IMG/VR virus record: IMGVR_UViG_3300009706_000028 | Coordinates: 1 to 37,390 of that record | Direction: 5' to 3' (one strand) | From: a virus | DNA length: 37,390 bases | In this document: positions 12,001 through 19,548 of the stretch, one piece after another | Numbering within the stretch: position 1 is the first letter of the stretch | Layout of the letters: the number at the start of each line of letters is the position of its first letter | Notes under the pieces: generated by a model | The model's input: only the letters and a program-made list of their open reading frames with translations | Database searches by the model: none | What the model was told of the DNA's origin: nothing | Translations under genes and position numbers: made by a program

Positions 12001-12031
12001 AAAAGTTATTTTGTCGTTGTATTTGGGCCAT
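6083..12031 (-). CDS. gp6: Baseplate wedge protein gp6-like, greatly enlarged (1,982 aa)
   Basis: In contractile tails gp6 (baseplate J family) forms the inner ring of the wedge. The first ~130 residues look like a gp6 N-terminus: an aromatic/acidic start, then FIAIIELLAYMGQTIAFRQD and LDTAERTESIRRLAKMLNY. The last ~250 residues are again typical, with LTKTYYDNVLSWK and a closing domain containing INRFFLLNNWDMGESFYYTEL. T4 gp6 is about 660 aa; this one is three times larger because of a glycine-rich insertion at roughly residues 790-1610. The insertion holds about a dozen copies of a GxGYTSxPxV-type repeat and three copies of a WNIxHNLG-type domain. The ATG lies 3 nt after the gp25 stop, with GGAG just upstream inside the gp25 end, so the two are probably translationally coupled. 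Family assignment is firm; the insertion's role is unknown. Confidence 0.9.
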   Translation of the reverse strand: MAQIQRQNNFFAAEDFRTIYRTFSEINFTAYDFDTIKRAMIEYLQRHFPEEFNDFIESSEFIAIIELLAYMGQTIAFRQDLNTRENFLDTAERTESIRRLAKMLNYTPKRNLPAAGVIKIFAVSTDEQIIDSAGNDLSNLVINWNDPNNVDYLEQLTLILNAAFLAQNPYGTPVKKGTVDAVPIEVYTIDAIKNLAVTYSLNGDVNGASFPFEVVNATFEDGMFMKEIEPNPANGLSMFYINDGLGNNSSQTGFFMYLKQGALSFDDFALDLPQPNREIFINKENINNFDVWCQTVDSTGTILDSWTKVPSVNGTSVVYNSLLKNKRKIFAVTSAVNDKISLRFADGSFGDAPSGTTRVWYRQSANLTTTARPEDIGLQTIQVPYIGKNNTTHILSITLGLVGSISNSLATETNAEIKTNAPQVFYTQDRMVNGEDYNTYPLYKNSDIIKIKAINRTHAGHSRFIDINDPTGTVQNLNVFAEDGFIYKDEQNIQVVAELTSSTTSNTIIQRYVQPQLSEDDVINFYYDVYRKAVHTADGSSAWRFTTSEVMQWVTLPSSTDGNKGYFVKQDVASIATNYQTVGTSGTGKNKFIVEKSLLEFQNSARSLTLFATVENLTVSGNPTGLTTGPIELNVSIPDGYILTRVYPKFRKLFNTTEQTAIFTQLDLKNTFGIGYDYKTSAFYVINPNNLSTATEFSLVNAQDNTNTNKDDSWIIKIEYVEATSLTSANFSLSTRGMRYIFESEEDVRFYFDNAFKTVDVKTGQAKRDVISLLKINSDKRSQIDRINILTPGNGYTSSPVVEFQQPGEIDPATAVAQLSWNFLSGGIGGSEYAPIDPALTYLDSVTVDSNGIQNEIMINNSGVLNTATGGRSLRLKANLSESATALPTIADDTISDIGIELFASGAGYTSLPTIAFPAPAGGGITALGYATIDTALTGATITDQGGGYITTPDVTVNSPGFSGTVWNVNHGLNQKYVNYEIIVTSGGNDLAIDHIYSQPTVEFIDENNLKVTWDSNTIGYIDIIKSKFVSPAQLSTNEWIINHNLGEQYPNIDVVYTEGSTDISAQGRFDHPIIEYTSTTQCKIKFPANVTKAGYVVVTHNLGNNGATGTGFNFTTGTPAGIWNITHNLGKKHVNVDIAKLGSALLMAGFASPDATKYYNIRGHYDAPTITFVDDNNLTITWITPTAGKATISCGTALGTQAIGVAHMAVGDDTGTPTLCAPVTINNGGAGYTAGNVLTVSGGDFTGGTAATITVNTVDGGGAITGATLLAGGDYITTAGGIAVPVLGGLGATFDLNWKVISIAFSPSPLTGGGGYQSLPTITIGAPPAGTAPCVSRQATATATQEGTVTGITVTNSGSGYTSVDLPAIITFTGGGYSTIAQARATTLNSSITAVTMINTGSGYTQGSPPTVIFTTAPIGGTSTTGTATVNATGNVTGIVIGNTGNGYYSRPLVTISGDGTLATATCTVNASGIIDTITITGGGSGYTSATVAFSGNTGINGTGTVTITGGAVTAVIINNGGTGWTPAPVCTIANSGSIRSVDIIDPGFGYTGRPLISYAETTNGTGASTINIDGFVSHVEITDPGNGYTSDTTVSFSTPTGDSPVTTIGTPVIKLNQNLETDIKFNLSKLLTYSDGYQDPRKVLVTFHDNDGDGIPDDPLSFDKFVDVARYLFEETYTDFDGYTYYKLSRNVLQADTQAEENVIIQNASTYAGKYIYRTDLKVFKKIASVTPYGLTTLTNATDGTLKLSAFIGRSGYNTPKVNSSDSTIANSTEEKIFFQWKHYAPTDQRVDPSVTNLIDIFILTKTYYDNVLSWKANNKTLVEFPAPPTNTELSISFNNLNNYKSISDQIIYRPVKFKLLFGSMAITELQATFKVIKTLGSDISDNEVKSQVIEAINRFFLLNNWDMGESFYYTELAAFIHQSMPTNISSVALVPTNSESNFGNLFQVKAEVDELFLPVAKVTDIDVVKGFTEQNLKIR
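7200..9650 (-). repeat. Protein-level repeat array inside gp6 (GxGYT repeats and HNLG domains)
   Basis: Translated in the gp6 frame, this stretch contains many diverged copies of a unit built as GNGYTSxPxVxF followed by a Gly/Ala/Thr-rich strand and an IxIxxxGxGY return. Examples are GAGYTSLPTIAF, GGGYQSLPTITI, GNGYYSRPLVTI and GFGYTGRPLISY. About 8480-9150 interrupts the array with three related domains beginning WNVNHGLNQKYVN, WIINHNLGEQYPN and WNITHNLGKKHVN. At DNA level the units are diverged, but the stretch is richer in GCC/GCG runs than its surroundings. Such repeats are common in marine phage tail proteins and are presumably beta-structured surface decorations (inference). Confidence 0.8.
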
Positions 12032-12034
12032 TAT

Positions 12035-12406
12035 TTACTCCTGCAACTCCGTATTAAATTGTATTGCTAATGAATCAGTTATACCATCGGGTAAGTACGT
12101 TAATTGCATTTCTAATGTAATACTGTTATCAGTTTCAGTTAGTTGCGTATCACGTAATTCGACACGCGGATCTTCATTAACGATTCGTTCGGCATCTTGT
12201 AAAATTGCATCTTTTGATATTTCATCCAATGGATCCATTAGTAAATCATAGATTATGCTTCCAAAATTCGGAAGCATGACCCTTTCCCCCATTCTAGTAC
12301 TAAAATGATTTAATAAATCGATTTTTACTAAATCCATACCGGTTGCTGAGTACGAGGGCTTATCTCGATTAACTGTTGTAAAACCTTTGAAATAATAATC
12401 TTCCAT
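12035..12406 (-). CDS. gp25: Baseplate wedge protein gp25
   Basis: This 123-residue protein has the size and sequence features of the gp25/GPW family, the small wedge component that contacts the sheath and helps start its assembly. Visible features are the central GERVMLPNFGSIIYDLLMDPLDE core, with the PxFGS(x)IxxxLxxP pattern typical of the family, and the following DAERIVNEDPRVEL segment. It lies directly upstream of gp6 in transcription order, as in other T4-type phages. A late-promoter motif sits 21 nt upstream of the ATG, so the leader would be very short (about 14 nt). No strong Shine-Dalgarno sequence is visible. Confidence 0.93.
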   Translation of the reverse strand: MEDYYFKGFTTVNRDKPSYSATGMDLVKIDLLNHFSTRMGERVMLPNFGSIIYDLLMDPLDEISKDAILQDAERIVNEDPRVELRDTQLTETDNSITLEMQLTYLPDGITDSLAIQFNTELQE

Positions 12407-12426
12407 ATCTAATATACCGTTTTAAT

Positions 12427-12433
12427 TATTTAT
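12427..12433 (-). promoter_or_regulatory. Late promoter -10 motif ATAAATA (gp25)
   Basis: On the minus strand the sequence reads ATAAATA, close to the T4 late promoter element TATAAATA read by gp55. It lies 21 nt before the gp25 ATG in the only real gap (about 65 nt) in this part of the operon. It would allow separate late transcription of gp25, gp6 and the following giant gene. The motif is short, so support comes from its recurrence upstream of several late genes in this window. Confidence 0.55.
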
Positions 12434-12471
12434 CGTCGTAAATTCTATAGGGTTATATTAAGATATAAGAA

Positions 12472-14763
12472 TTAACCTAGAAGGGTACTTACATCCTCTT
12501 CATCGTTTTCGGCCACTATTACAACGCTTCTGGCTGGAAATGTAGTAAATAATTTTGCTTCGCGTGTGCGTCTGTTAAGTAATCCTTTACTAATAACTTT
12601 AGTTGGTACAAACACGGTTTGACCATTAACTGTTTTTTCAATATTTTTTGTAACTTTAGACCATTTCATCATTTCAGATGGTACTTTTTCTATATTACCA
12701 GCATTAATTTCTTTTACTAATGTGCTTTTTCGAAATGCATTAATTCCAATGTTATAAGCCATAGATGTTAATGCATCAAATTGATTTTGCGTTAATGGTT
12801 TTGTAATAGCGCCTTTTACTGCTCGTTCGGCCTCTCTCATATCTTGTGCTAATAATTCTTTTGCTTTTGCTTTATCAATAGTAGTAAATGATTCGCCTGC
12901 TTTAATTAAATGGCCATAGCCAATTGTAAGTTTACCAGCAGAATCTTTATAAGGAGTAGAACTATATCCTTCAAAATCTTTAACTATATCAACTCCCTTT
13001 TCACTTACTTTTGATAAGTTCATGTCGTGTAATATTGCTTCTCCGGCGGAATTAACTGGATCACTCTTTTTCTTAAATATTGGGTCACCTTCTGGCCCGA
13101 AGCGAACGCCTTCGTGAATACCCGTTTGATCAATTTTATCTAATGGTTTTGTTGCACTGGAACTTATTGCACCATCTTTAATTGGTTTATTAGTTGCTGG
13201 GTCAATAAATTTAGGTTCAACTGTATCGGAGGCCGCCTGAGGATATAATCCTCGAGTTAATTCATTTTTATGATATTGATATGGCTCTCTACTTGGCAGG
13301 CGAGTATGCCTGCCTTCGTGTGGTAAAATTTCTGGGCCTACACACTCAACGTAAGTTAAGACATCGTCAACAATTATTAATTCTGGAAGTATTGGCGCCG
13401 CAGGAAATATATCTGTTACGGCCTCAGGTCCGTTCATATGAATTTCTGGGGCAGTTTCTTTATAAATGCCACCTGCTTTAACATTCATTTCATCGTTTGA
13501 TGTAAAAAATGCTTTTGCCGCAGTGTGATAAGACATATTGTCTATCACATGATAATGTAAAGTTTTATGTATTAAGTGTCTCACATATCCAGCAATATCA
13601 GTTTCGATATCACCTTTATCTAATGTACCATGTATATGCCCGTTTTTTAATTCATAGATAATTGAACCATCAGCAATAGGTGTTTTAATCGGGTCACTTG
13701 CTTTTGCTGGATCATATGTTTGTCCTAAATCATTTGTTGAAATTCCCAAAGGTGGTGCATAATCGGCGGGCATATGTAAGTTAAGATCACGTCCAATGTC
13801 AATATTTAAATCTCTATCTGCCCGTATGTTAATATCTTCTTCTGCTCTAATCGAAAGATGCTGACCACTATAAATTTCAACATTACCAACTTGATCTAAT
13901 TCAATCCATGCCGTAGCATCCTTATTACAAATGTATACAAATCCTGATGAATCATGTAATAAGATTTGTGCGCCTCCCCGAGTACGTAATCGTATAAGTC
14001 CATTTTTATTATCATCCATAGGATCGCCATCATCCATAACAAATGTGTGGCCACCTGCCCTTTTAAAAGTTTCGCCAACCCTTAATGCATCAGGGTCAAT
14101 TGGACCCGGGGTGCTCATACCATATACGTGGCTTGGCGTTTCTCTGGCCGCACTACTTGATGTTGTTCCTCTATACGGGTCTTCAATTAGACCTTGAGCA
14201 ACCAATCTGTCATATGTTGGTTTATGATATGGCCGCAAGGGAGGCATTAATGGATCATTTAATGCTGGATCATATTTGTTATATTCTGTTGTTGGAACAA
14301 TCGGATAACACGGAGCATCGTGTTTGTCGTATACTCCTAATCCTGGCATACTATGATTCATAAAAGAATCTAATAAACAACCTATCCATACACCGCGAGA
14401 TAGGTCACCACCAATAAACATTACTAATACTTTATTACCAACATCGGGTGGTACTGCCCAAAAGCCATATGAGGTTGGAGTAAAATCATATGTTTTGTCA
14501 TGGATCCAATGTCGTTCAGCGGCCGGCGTTGATCCACCAAATGGTGTTGCATATGAAACTGTTTTCCAAAGTCTATAATTATCTTCGTCGCCGCCCATAT
14601 CTGGAAGATAAACTTCAAGTCTTCCCATATGTTGTGAATCGCGTGTACCTTTTACAATGCCAATATATAAACCATAGAATTTTTTATCACCGGTATCGCC
14701 TGTAAAATGCCCCGGTATTTCTTTTGATTGATTATACGACGGTAGATCGTCTTTTCTTACCAT
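12472..14763 (-). CDS. gp5: Baseplate hub spike with C-terminal tail lysozyme (gp5-like, 763 aa)
   Basis: This is the central spike that punctures the envelope and locally digests peptidoglycan. Residues ~25-135 look like the OB-fold domain (KKFYGLYIGIVKGTRDSQHMGRL...YLPDMGG, then GFWAVPPDVGNKVLVMF). Residues ~238-335 show alternating short strands (AQILLHDSSGFVYI, NVEIYS, LSIRAEEDINIRADRDLNI) as in VgrG/gpV-type beta-helix spikes. Residues ~588-740 are a GH24 lysozyme with E598, D607 and T613, which have exactly the spacing of Glu11, Asp20 and Thr26 of T4 lysozyme; IGYGH follows the Thr. In T4 gp5 the lysozyme lies between the OB fold and the beta-helix; here it comes last. The gene follows the hub gene by a 15-nt gap. 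Confidence 0.92.
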   Translation of the reverse strand: MVRKDDLPSYNQSKEIPGHFTGDTGDKKFYGLYIGIVKGTRDSQHMGRLEVYLPDMGGDEDNYRLWKTVSYATPFGGSTPAAERHWIHDKTYDFTPTSYGFWAVPPDVGNKVLVMFIGGDLSRGVWIGCLLDSFMNHSMPGLGVYDKHDAPCYPIVPTTEYNKYDPALNDPLMPPLRPYHKPTYDRLVAQGLIEDPYRGTTSSSAARETPSHVYGMSTPGPIDPDALRVGETFKRAGGHTFVMDDGDPMDDNKNGLIRLRTRGGAQILLHDSSGFVYICNKDATAWIELDQVGNVEIYSGQHLSIRAEEDINIRADRDLNIDIGRDLNLHMPADYAPPLGISTNDLGQTYDPAKASDPIKTPIADGSIIYELKNGHIHGTLDKGDIETDIAGYVRHLIHKTLHYHVIDNMSYHTAAKAFFTSNDEMNVKAGGIYKETAPEIHMNGPEAVTDIFPAAPILPELIIVDDVLTYVECVGPEILPHEGRHTRLPSREPYQYHKNELTRGLYPQAASDTVEPKFIDPATNKPIKDGAISSSATKPLDKIDQTGIHEGVRFGPEGDPIFKKKSDPVNSAGEAILHDMNLSKVSEKGVDIVKDFEGYSSTPYKDSAGKLTIGYGHLIKAGESFTTIDKAKAKELLAQDMREAERAVKGAITKPLTQNQFDALTSMAYNIGINAFRKSTLVKEINAGNIEKVPSEMMKWSKVTKNIEKTVNGQTVFVPTKVISKGLLNRRTREAKLFTTFPARSVVIVAENDEEDVSTLLG

Positions 14764-14778
14764 AATTATATCTCACCA

Positions 14779-17700
14779 TTACCCAATTTGAGCGCCGCCT
14801 GCTTCCATGTTCTTAGCGTTATCAATTGCGATGTATTTGTCTGTTATGTGATAACCAGTTTTTTGCATAAATGCTTTATTTTCTCTGGCTGCGGCCGACA
14901 TGTTTTGGCCGCCGAATACTGTATTTAAATCTATACTAGTAGATCGTGTCAATGCTAATTCCTGAGAATATTCACCGTCTGAAAAATTATGTACTGCCGA
15001 AATTACTTGATAAACACCATTTAACGAATTGCGTTGTTGAATTTCCATTACTCCAGTTTCTGGATCATATGTATTAGATTGATCTGCAATAATAATACAA
15101 TACGCTTCACTAATACTTGGTGTAACAGACATGTCCTTGCCGAGTGCATCAAGTTGTTTTCCTTGATATATCTTCGGCCACCAAAATGGGTCTCCTCGAA
15201 TCGTCAGGGTAACGTTTACCATGTTCGTATTTTTACTTTGATAAATCTCTGAAAAAATATTTTTTCCTCTATCGTGGCCTTCTCTTATGCCAGCACTTTC
15301 TGTTTTTGCTACTACTGAACTTGCAAATTTTACAGGAAACATTACTCCTTGGTCAATTGCACTTTCTACAAGTTCATCGTTAATATCATTTAAAAATGTA
15401 GTTTTACCTAAAGCAACAGGCAACGATGCTGGCTCCCAACTAATAATCCGTATCGGGCCATTGCCTTTTTGGAATGCCCTTTGATTCGCCCCAAGGCCTT
15501 TTATTATGCCTTGTCTTTGTTCGGCGCCCATACCTTGTACATTAATGATTCGAACTTTTTCGCTTACTTTTGCACCAGTTCCTTGTAGGGTGCGGATCAC
15601 TTCTTTTTCTTGTATAGATATTATTTCGTCAGCATGCCGTTTTTGTTCGGACGTAAGTTTTGCTTCTGCTTTCGCAATTTCAAAACTATCTATCATTGGA
15701 TTTCCGTCATCGTCATATTCAATATTTTGCTTCGCTGCCTCTACTTCCTTTTCGGCTTTTTTAACAGCACCCGCCGATTGTTTTTCGGCTTCTTTAAGAA
15801 CTCGCAAATCTATTAAGGCTTTATCGGCAAAACCTAAATGTGCCGCACCTTGTTTAGCATCTCCTACTTGTACACCGTGTTGTCTTTGTTGATAACCTGA
15901 AACGATACCTGAGTATAATTGATTAGCATTGAATACTAAATTATCAAATGTCCACTCAAGGCCTTTAATTTCAGTATTTAAACCAGTATACATATGATGA
16001 TAACATTTTCTTACAAAGTTTCCTTTAAGCATTGCTTGTAACCGTGATATCGAAACACCTTTATTTTGTGTTGTTGTTGCTTGTTGAGTTTCAGAATAAC
16101 TTGGAGCAGAGCTTTCAAACACTTTGAAAAAGTTTTTGGATGCATATTTGCGTCTACCTATATCATAATCTTTTAATATAACTTCACTTTCGATTTGAAT
16201 AAATTCTCGTATTATATTATCTGGATTTATATTTTTTAGATCTTTTGCGGCCGTCTTTGACGCCGGATCTACAAGGCCAGAAATTAACGCTTGTGCTTCA
16301 ACAGTATTTGATACAAGATTAATAATAAGGTCAGTTAATCTAGTACCCCTTGCCGCAGTAATGGTAACTTTTCCTAAAGACTTATTTAAATCAGCAGTAT
16401 GTGCGGACTTTGCTTTTGATGTCGATTCGGAATTTTTGAGAGACGAAGACACATTGCGTGATGGGTGTCCTTTTGGTTCTGGTGTTGCAATACTTGTTTT
16501 TGGGTTGAATTCCGCTTTTTGGTTTGCTACATTATCAAAAAGTTTACCTTTACCAACTACCATTTTATAATCTTTAATTTTATTAATGCCGCCGCCGCTT
16601 GTTTCTGGAAATTCAATATAAATTTCATCTGGAATGATATGTACATCTTTGCCGTTAGTTTCTAACTTATACATTTCCGTAGTAATTTGTGTAAGAATTT
16701 CACCAACAGTATACCCTGATACAGTTATTTCTTCTTGTGTCGTTTGTAATTGATTATTAAATACTTGTGCGCGATAACTGACGAATGTAAGTTCATATGT
16801 TGAACCACCTTCGTCTAATGTTGCGGCACCTGCTTTAGCAATTCTAACTGGGAAACATCTAAATATTTTATTAATTTGTTTCTCCGGAGCATCAGTAATT
16901 GAATTTCTGCCATTCCACTCAACGTGTATAAACATAGGCATCTCCGTATGATCTTGCCATCCTCCAACAATTGATGCTTTAATTAATAAATCTATAAAAT
17001 CATTATTAGTCGGCGCTTTAATAGTAACTGTAACATCTAATGGTTGTGTACCTGTTCCTTGATCTGGATTTTTGCCAATAGTTGTCTTAAAAGATAATCC
17101 TTCTATATAAAATTCATCGGTGCCGGCCGATTGTGTTACAATAATTGCATTGTTTTTATAAGCATCAAGGCCTTTCATTGCAACCTCATTAATACGATGC
17201 CCTAAAACAATATTTGCAGGCAAAGCAAATAAGGTAATATTATATGCGACTAAATTAAACCCGGCAGTATCGTCTTCGTTAAAATATAATTTATTAGTTA
17301 AAAATTTATCTTGAAATAATGCATTAAGATCATCATATGATATTCGATTTTGATCTACACCATTTGATGTTGTTGGGGCCGTCGGATCCGACACTTTATA
17401 TTTGTTATTTCTAGGTGTATTTGGATTGCCGCCGCGGATATTATCTGATAGTTTGGCTTGGACATGAACGGCATGTTGATCAAACATATCGCCAAGATTA
17501 CCCACGCTCTCTGGTCCTTCAGTCATAGCAAGGCCGATCGCCGTGTTTTTTCTAACTTGTGCTTTTATTCCCGCCATTGCTACTGCAAATTCAACATCGC
17601 CTAAGTCATGAAGATCTTGTTTAGTAAGTGCGGCCATAAATGGTGCTACGATACCTTTAACTTCGGTATTGTTTGAACTCTCTGTACCTAGTTGTGGGTT

Positions 17701-17916
17701 GCGTACTGAATTAACGCCGCCGCGGGGGATTACCTTTTGTTCTTGTCGTGTTTTTATTTCTACCCCACCAAAAGGATCAATTCCCACTGATGAAGTACCT
17801 TGCGGAGACCGGAATGGCTCTTCGGCGACGTTATTTAGATCGGCTGCTCTTTTACGGGCCCGTCTGCGGGCCTTTATGATGTCCCTGATGGATACGTTCT
17901 TTTTTTCAGTACCCAT
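14779..17916 (-). CDS. Large baseplate hub/structural protein (gp27-like by position), 1,045 aa
   Basis: The gene sits between gp53 and the gp5 spike, where T4-type phages carry hub components. The C-terminal ~170 residues resemble hub proteins that hold the spike: NVTLTIRGDPFWWPKIYQG, then GVYQVISAVHNFSDGEYSQELALTR. An Ala/Glu/Lys-rich segment at about residues 690-775 is a likely coiled coil. The N-terminus is strongly basic (RDIIKARRRARKRAADLNN). T4 gp27 is about 390 residues, so this protein is far longer and the equivalence is inferred from position and C-terminal pattern. The ATG is 1 nt after the gp53 stop (TAA-A-ATG), suggesting translational coupling. A baseplate or virion structural role is well supported by context; the exact homologue is not. 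Confidence 0.65.
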   Translation of the reverse strand: MGTEKKNVSIRDIIKARRRARKRAADLNNVAEEPFRSPQGTSSVGIDPFGGVEIKTRQEQKVIPRGGVNSVRNPQLGTESSNNTEVKGIVAPFMAALTKQDLHDLGDVEFAVAMAGIKAQVRKNTAIGLAMTEGPESVGNLGDMFDQHAVHVQAKLSDNIRGGNPNTPRNNKYKVSDPTAPTTSNGVDQNRISYDDLNALFQDKFLTNKLYFNEDDTAGFNLVAYNITLFALPANIVLGHRINEVAMKGLDAYKNNAIIVTQSAGTDEFYIEGLSFKTTIGKNPDQGTGTQPLDVTVTIKAPTNNDFIDLLIKASIVGGWQDHTEMPMFIHVEWNGRNSITDAPEKQINKIFRCFPVRIAKAGAATLDEGGSTYELTFVSYRAQVFNNQLQTTQEEITVSGYTVGEILTQITTEMYKLETNGKDVHIIPDEIYIEFPETSGGGINKIKDYKMVVGKGKLFDNVANQKAEFNPKTSIATPEPKGHPSRNVSSSLKNSESTSKAKSAHTADLNKSLGKVTITAARGTRLTDLIINLVSNTVEAQALISGLVDPASKTAAKDLKNINPDNIIREFIQIESEVILKDYDIGRRKYASKNFFKVFESSAPSYSETQQATTTQNKGVSISRLQAMLKGNFVRKCYHHMYTGLNTEIKGLEWTFDNLVFNANQLYSGIVSGYQQRQHGVQVGDAKQGAAHLGFADKALIDLRVLKEAEKQSAGAVKKAEKEVEAAKQNIEYDDDGNPMIDSFEIAKAEAKLTSEQKRHADEIISIQEKEVIRTLQGTGAKVSEKVRIINVQGMGAEQRQGIIKGLGANQRAFQKGNGPIRIISWEPASLPVALGKTTFLNDINDELVESAIDQGVMFPVKFASSVVAKTESAGIREGHDRGKNIFSEIYQSKNTNMVNVTLTIRGDPFWWPKIYQGKQLDALGKDMSVTPSISEAYCIIIADQSNTYDPETGVMEIQQRNSLNGVYQVISAVHNFSDGEYSQELALTRSTSIDLNTVFGGQNMSAAARENKAFMQKTGYHITDKYIAIDNAKNMEAGGAQIG

Positions 17917-17917
17917 T

Positions 17918-18208
17918 TTACGACCTGCTTATAACGTTTATACGATTTGATGGGATTCGAATTTCTAAGCCAGATACAAAATCTTCGACCGGATCTATAA
18001 GAATATCGACATTTCGTAAAGCAAAGAGCCACCAATAGTTAGGCGACCCATATATTTCAGTTGCCATTAAGTCTGGACGTTTATTATATTTTGTTGGAAT
18101 AGTTAGTTTTTCATCGCTATTCGAAAAGGCCACGCCAGGATCCTGCCAGAGATCTAAGTAAAAATCTCTTCTATATGTATTAGAATAAAAACTATCATTT
18201 CCAGCCAT
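17918..18208 (-). CDS. gp53: Baseplate wedge protein gp53
   Basis: This 96-residue protein carries the gp53-family signature: KYNKRPDLMATEIYGSPNYWW, then a NVDILIDPVEDFVSGLEIRIPS ending, i.e. RPDxxAxxxYGxxxYWW followed by DPxxDFxxGxxIxIP. gp53 clamps wedges together around the hub. T4 gp53 is about twice as long; the short form matches the conserved core. Its ATG shares one base with the preceding stop (TAATG), indicating translational coupling to the cap gene upstream. Confidence 0.88.
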   Translation of the reverse strand: MAGNDSFYSNTYRRDFYLDLWQDPGVAFSNSDEKLTIPTKYNKRPDLMATEIYGSPNYWWLFALRNVDILIDPVEDFVSGLEIRIPSNRINVISRS

Positions 18209-18858
18209 TAACTAAACCCCTTTCCAAGTAATTTACCGTTAACAAAATCCTTCATTGTAAACTGTTTTCTTGTCTCATATGTATTATATGCTGGTGATAA
18301 TGATAAAATAAAAGTAACTTTAATTGGTATAAATGTTTGGTCTACAATTGGATTGCCGCCTTTAATTTGGCCATGAGCATTTTCAATTCTTGCAAAAACA
18401 TAATCAGTGCTAGTATCTAATGCATAGTTTAAGTTAGAAATTACTACAGGAATATTTTTAAAAAATCCTGGGCCATATCCACTAAAGTTTAATACAGGTG
18501 GTGGAACCCCTCGATTTTTATCGTTTTCTCCAAATCCCATTTTCATTGCTGATTTAAAGAAATGCAATGCCGCTACTGCATATTTTGCTTCAGCAGTTGT
18601 TGCCGCAGTAAACTCAGCAGAACAAGTAATTTCTTGCATAGAATGATTTTGAAAAAATTTATATACAAAATTACTATGCGTTGGTTGATGCGTTCCATAA
18701 TTTGAAACATAAGATGCATTAATCATTGGTGTATAAGGAAAAATTACACCATTGTCATTTAGTAAAGGGCCGAGGATATCGGTTGTTTTAACCTCGGCGC
18801 CAAGTGATTTCCCTATAGAATGTTTACAAGTTAATCGAACTCGTGGGTCTGATTGCAT
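18208..18858 (-). CDS. Baseplate tail-tube junction/cap protein (gp48/gp54-like)
   Basis: The 216-residue product resembles the tube-initiator proteins gp48/gp54 of marine T4-like phages. These sit on the hub and nucleate tail tube polymerisation. Recognisable stretches are YAVAALHFFKSAMKMGFGE, PPPVLNFSGYG, FKNIPVVISNLNYALD and the C-terminal FTMKDFVNGKLLGKGFS. Late operon context next to gp53 fits. I cannot decide between gp48 and gp54; only one such gene is present in this window. The start overlaps the preceding stop by one base (TAATG). Confidence 0.7.
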   Translation of the reverse strand: MQSDPRVRLTCKHSIGKSLGAEVKTTDILGPLLNDNGVIFPYTPMINASYVSNYGTHQPTHSNFVYKFFQNHSMQEITCSAEFTAATTAEAKYAVAALHFFKSAMKMGFGENDKNRGVPPPVLNFSGYGPGFFKNIPVVISNLNYALDTSTDYVFARIENAHGQIKGGNPIVDQTFIPIKVTFILSLSPAYNTYETRKQFTMKDFVNGKLLGKGFS

Positions 18859-19496
18859 TATCCTAACCTCTTTTTGAGCATGTCGAATGCATTCTCATCA
18901 AATTTTCCAAATAAATCAATAAACATTTCCTTTTGTTCCTCGGCATCTGCTGTTTTAAAATTTGCTCTAATTTCGCTTGCGCTAGTTGCTGGTTTACCTA
19001 ACACTTGAAATTCAAATGTTGGTACTGTACCAATGTAACTATGTTCTGCAAACGGTTTAGCATCTTCCATATTAGTCCAACGTTGAAAATGTGTTGGGCC
19101 TGTTCCACTTTTTAACATTTTTTGTCCCGAGTCAGGAAAACTAAAACGAGGATCTTCGGCCATATCTTTTTCACTTACAACGTATAGGACAACAATCTTT
19201 TTTGGATCATATTTGCCTGTAATTTCTACAGCATTATATGGATTTTTTGTTTGTATAATTGCATTCGAGTCGACCCCACCAAGGGTCATAAGTTGCTTTT
19301 TATCAGCAAACCCCATTGGATGTCTGTCGCCGCCAGAAACGTCACTAGTTGAAATAAACACATCGCCCTTACCTCCATATTGTTTACGAAGATAATTATA
19401 TACAGCACCATGTCCCTTATGGAACGGTTGGAATCTACCAGGGTATATGGCAATGATTTTTTGTGTAGTTGCTTCAAGCAATTCAAGTATACGCAT
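18858..19496 (-). CDS. HxGH-type nucleotidyltransferase (NMN adenylyltransferase/cytidylyltransferase-like)
   Basis: Residues 14-29 (IIAIYPGRFQPFHKGH) contain the GRFQPxHxGH loop of the nucleotidyltransferase superfamily. A C-terminal ATSASEIR (about residue 170) corresponds to the ISSTxIR motif that binds the triphosphate. Such enzymes join a nucleotide to a phosphate acceptor; relatives make NAD, CoA, FAD or CDP-linked compounds. The acceptor cannot be told from sequence. The gene is first in the late baseplate operon, an odd place for a metabolic enzyme. The N-terminus MRILELLEA precedes the catalytic fold and resembles a capsid-targeting peptide with an LxE cleavage site. The start is supported by AGGAGA 8-13 nt upstream. 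Confidence 0.85.
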   Translation of the reverse strand: MRILELLEATTQKIIAIYPGRFQPFHKGHGAVYNYLRKQYGGKGDVFISTSDVSGGDRHPMGFADKKQLMTLGGVDSNAIIQTKNPYNAVEITGKYDPKKIVVLYVVSEKDMAEDPRFSFPDSGQKMLKSGTGPTHFQRWTNMEDAKPFAEHSYIGTVPTFEFQVLGKPATSASEIRANFKTADAEEQKEMFIDLFGKFDENAFDMLKKRLG

Positions 19497-19517
19497 TAAA
19501 TCATTCTCCTATAACTT

Positions 19518-19524
19518 TATTTAT
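19518..19524 (-). promoter_or_regulatory. Late promoter -10 motif ATAAATA (baseplate operon)
   Basis: ATAAATA on the minus strand lies 22 nt before the ATG of the nucleotidyltransferase, with the Shine-Dalgarno AGGAGA (19505-19510) between them. It is placed to drive the whole baseplate operon. It shares a 105-bp divergent spacer with the gp55 promoter. Confidence 0.6.
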
Positions 19525-19548
19525 CGTAAAAAAATCTTCAGAATTTAC

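Noticed and set aside
15506-15892. 128-codon Cys/Ser/Phe-rich frame antisense to the hub gene
   Set aside because: It lies opposite the Ala/Glu/Lys coiled-coil region, and its composition is explained by complementing those codons.
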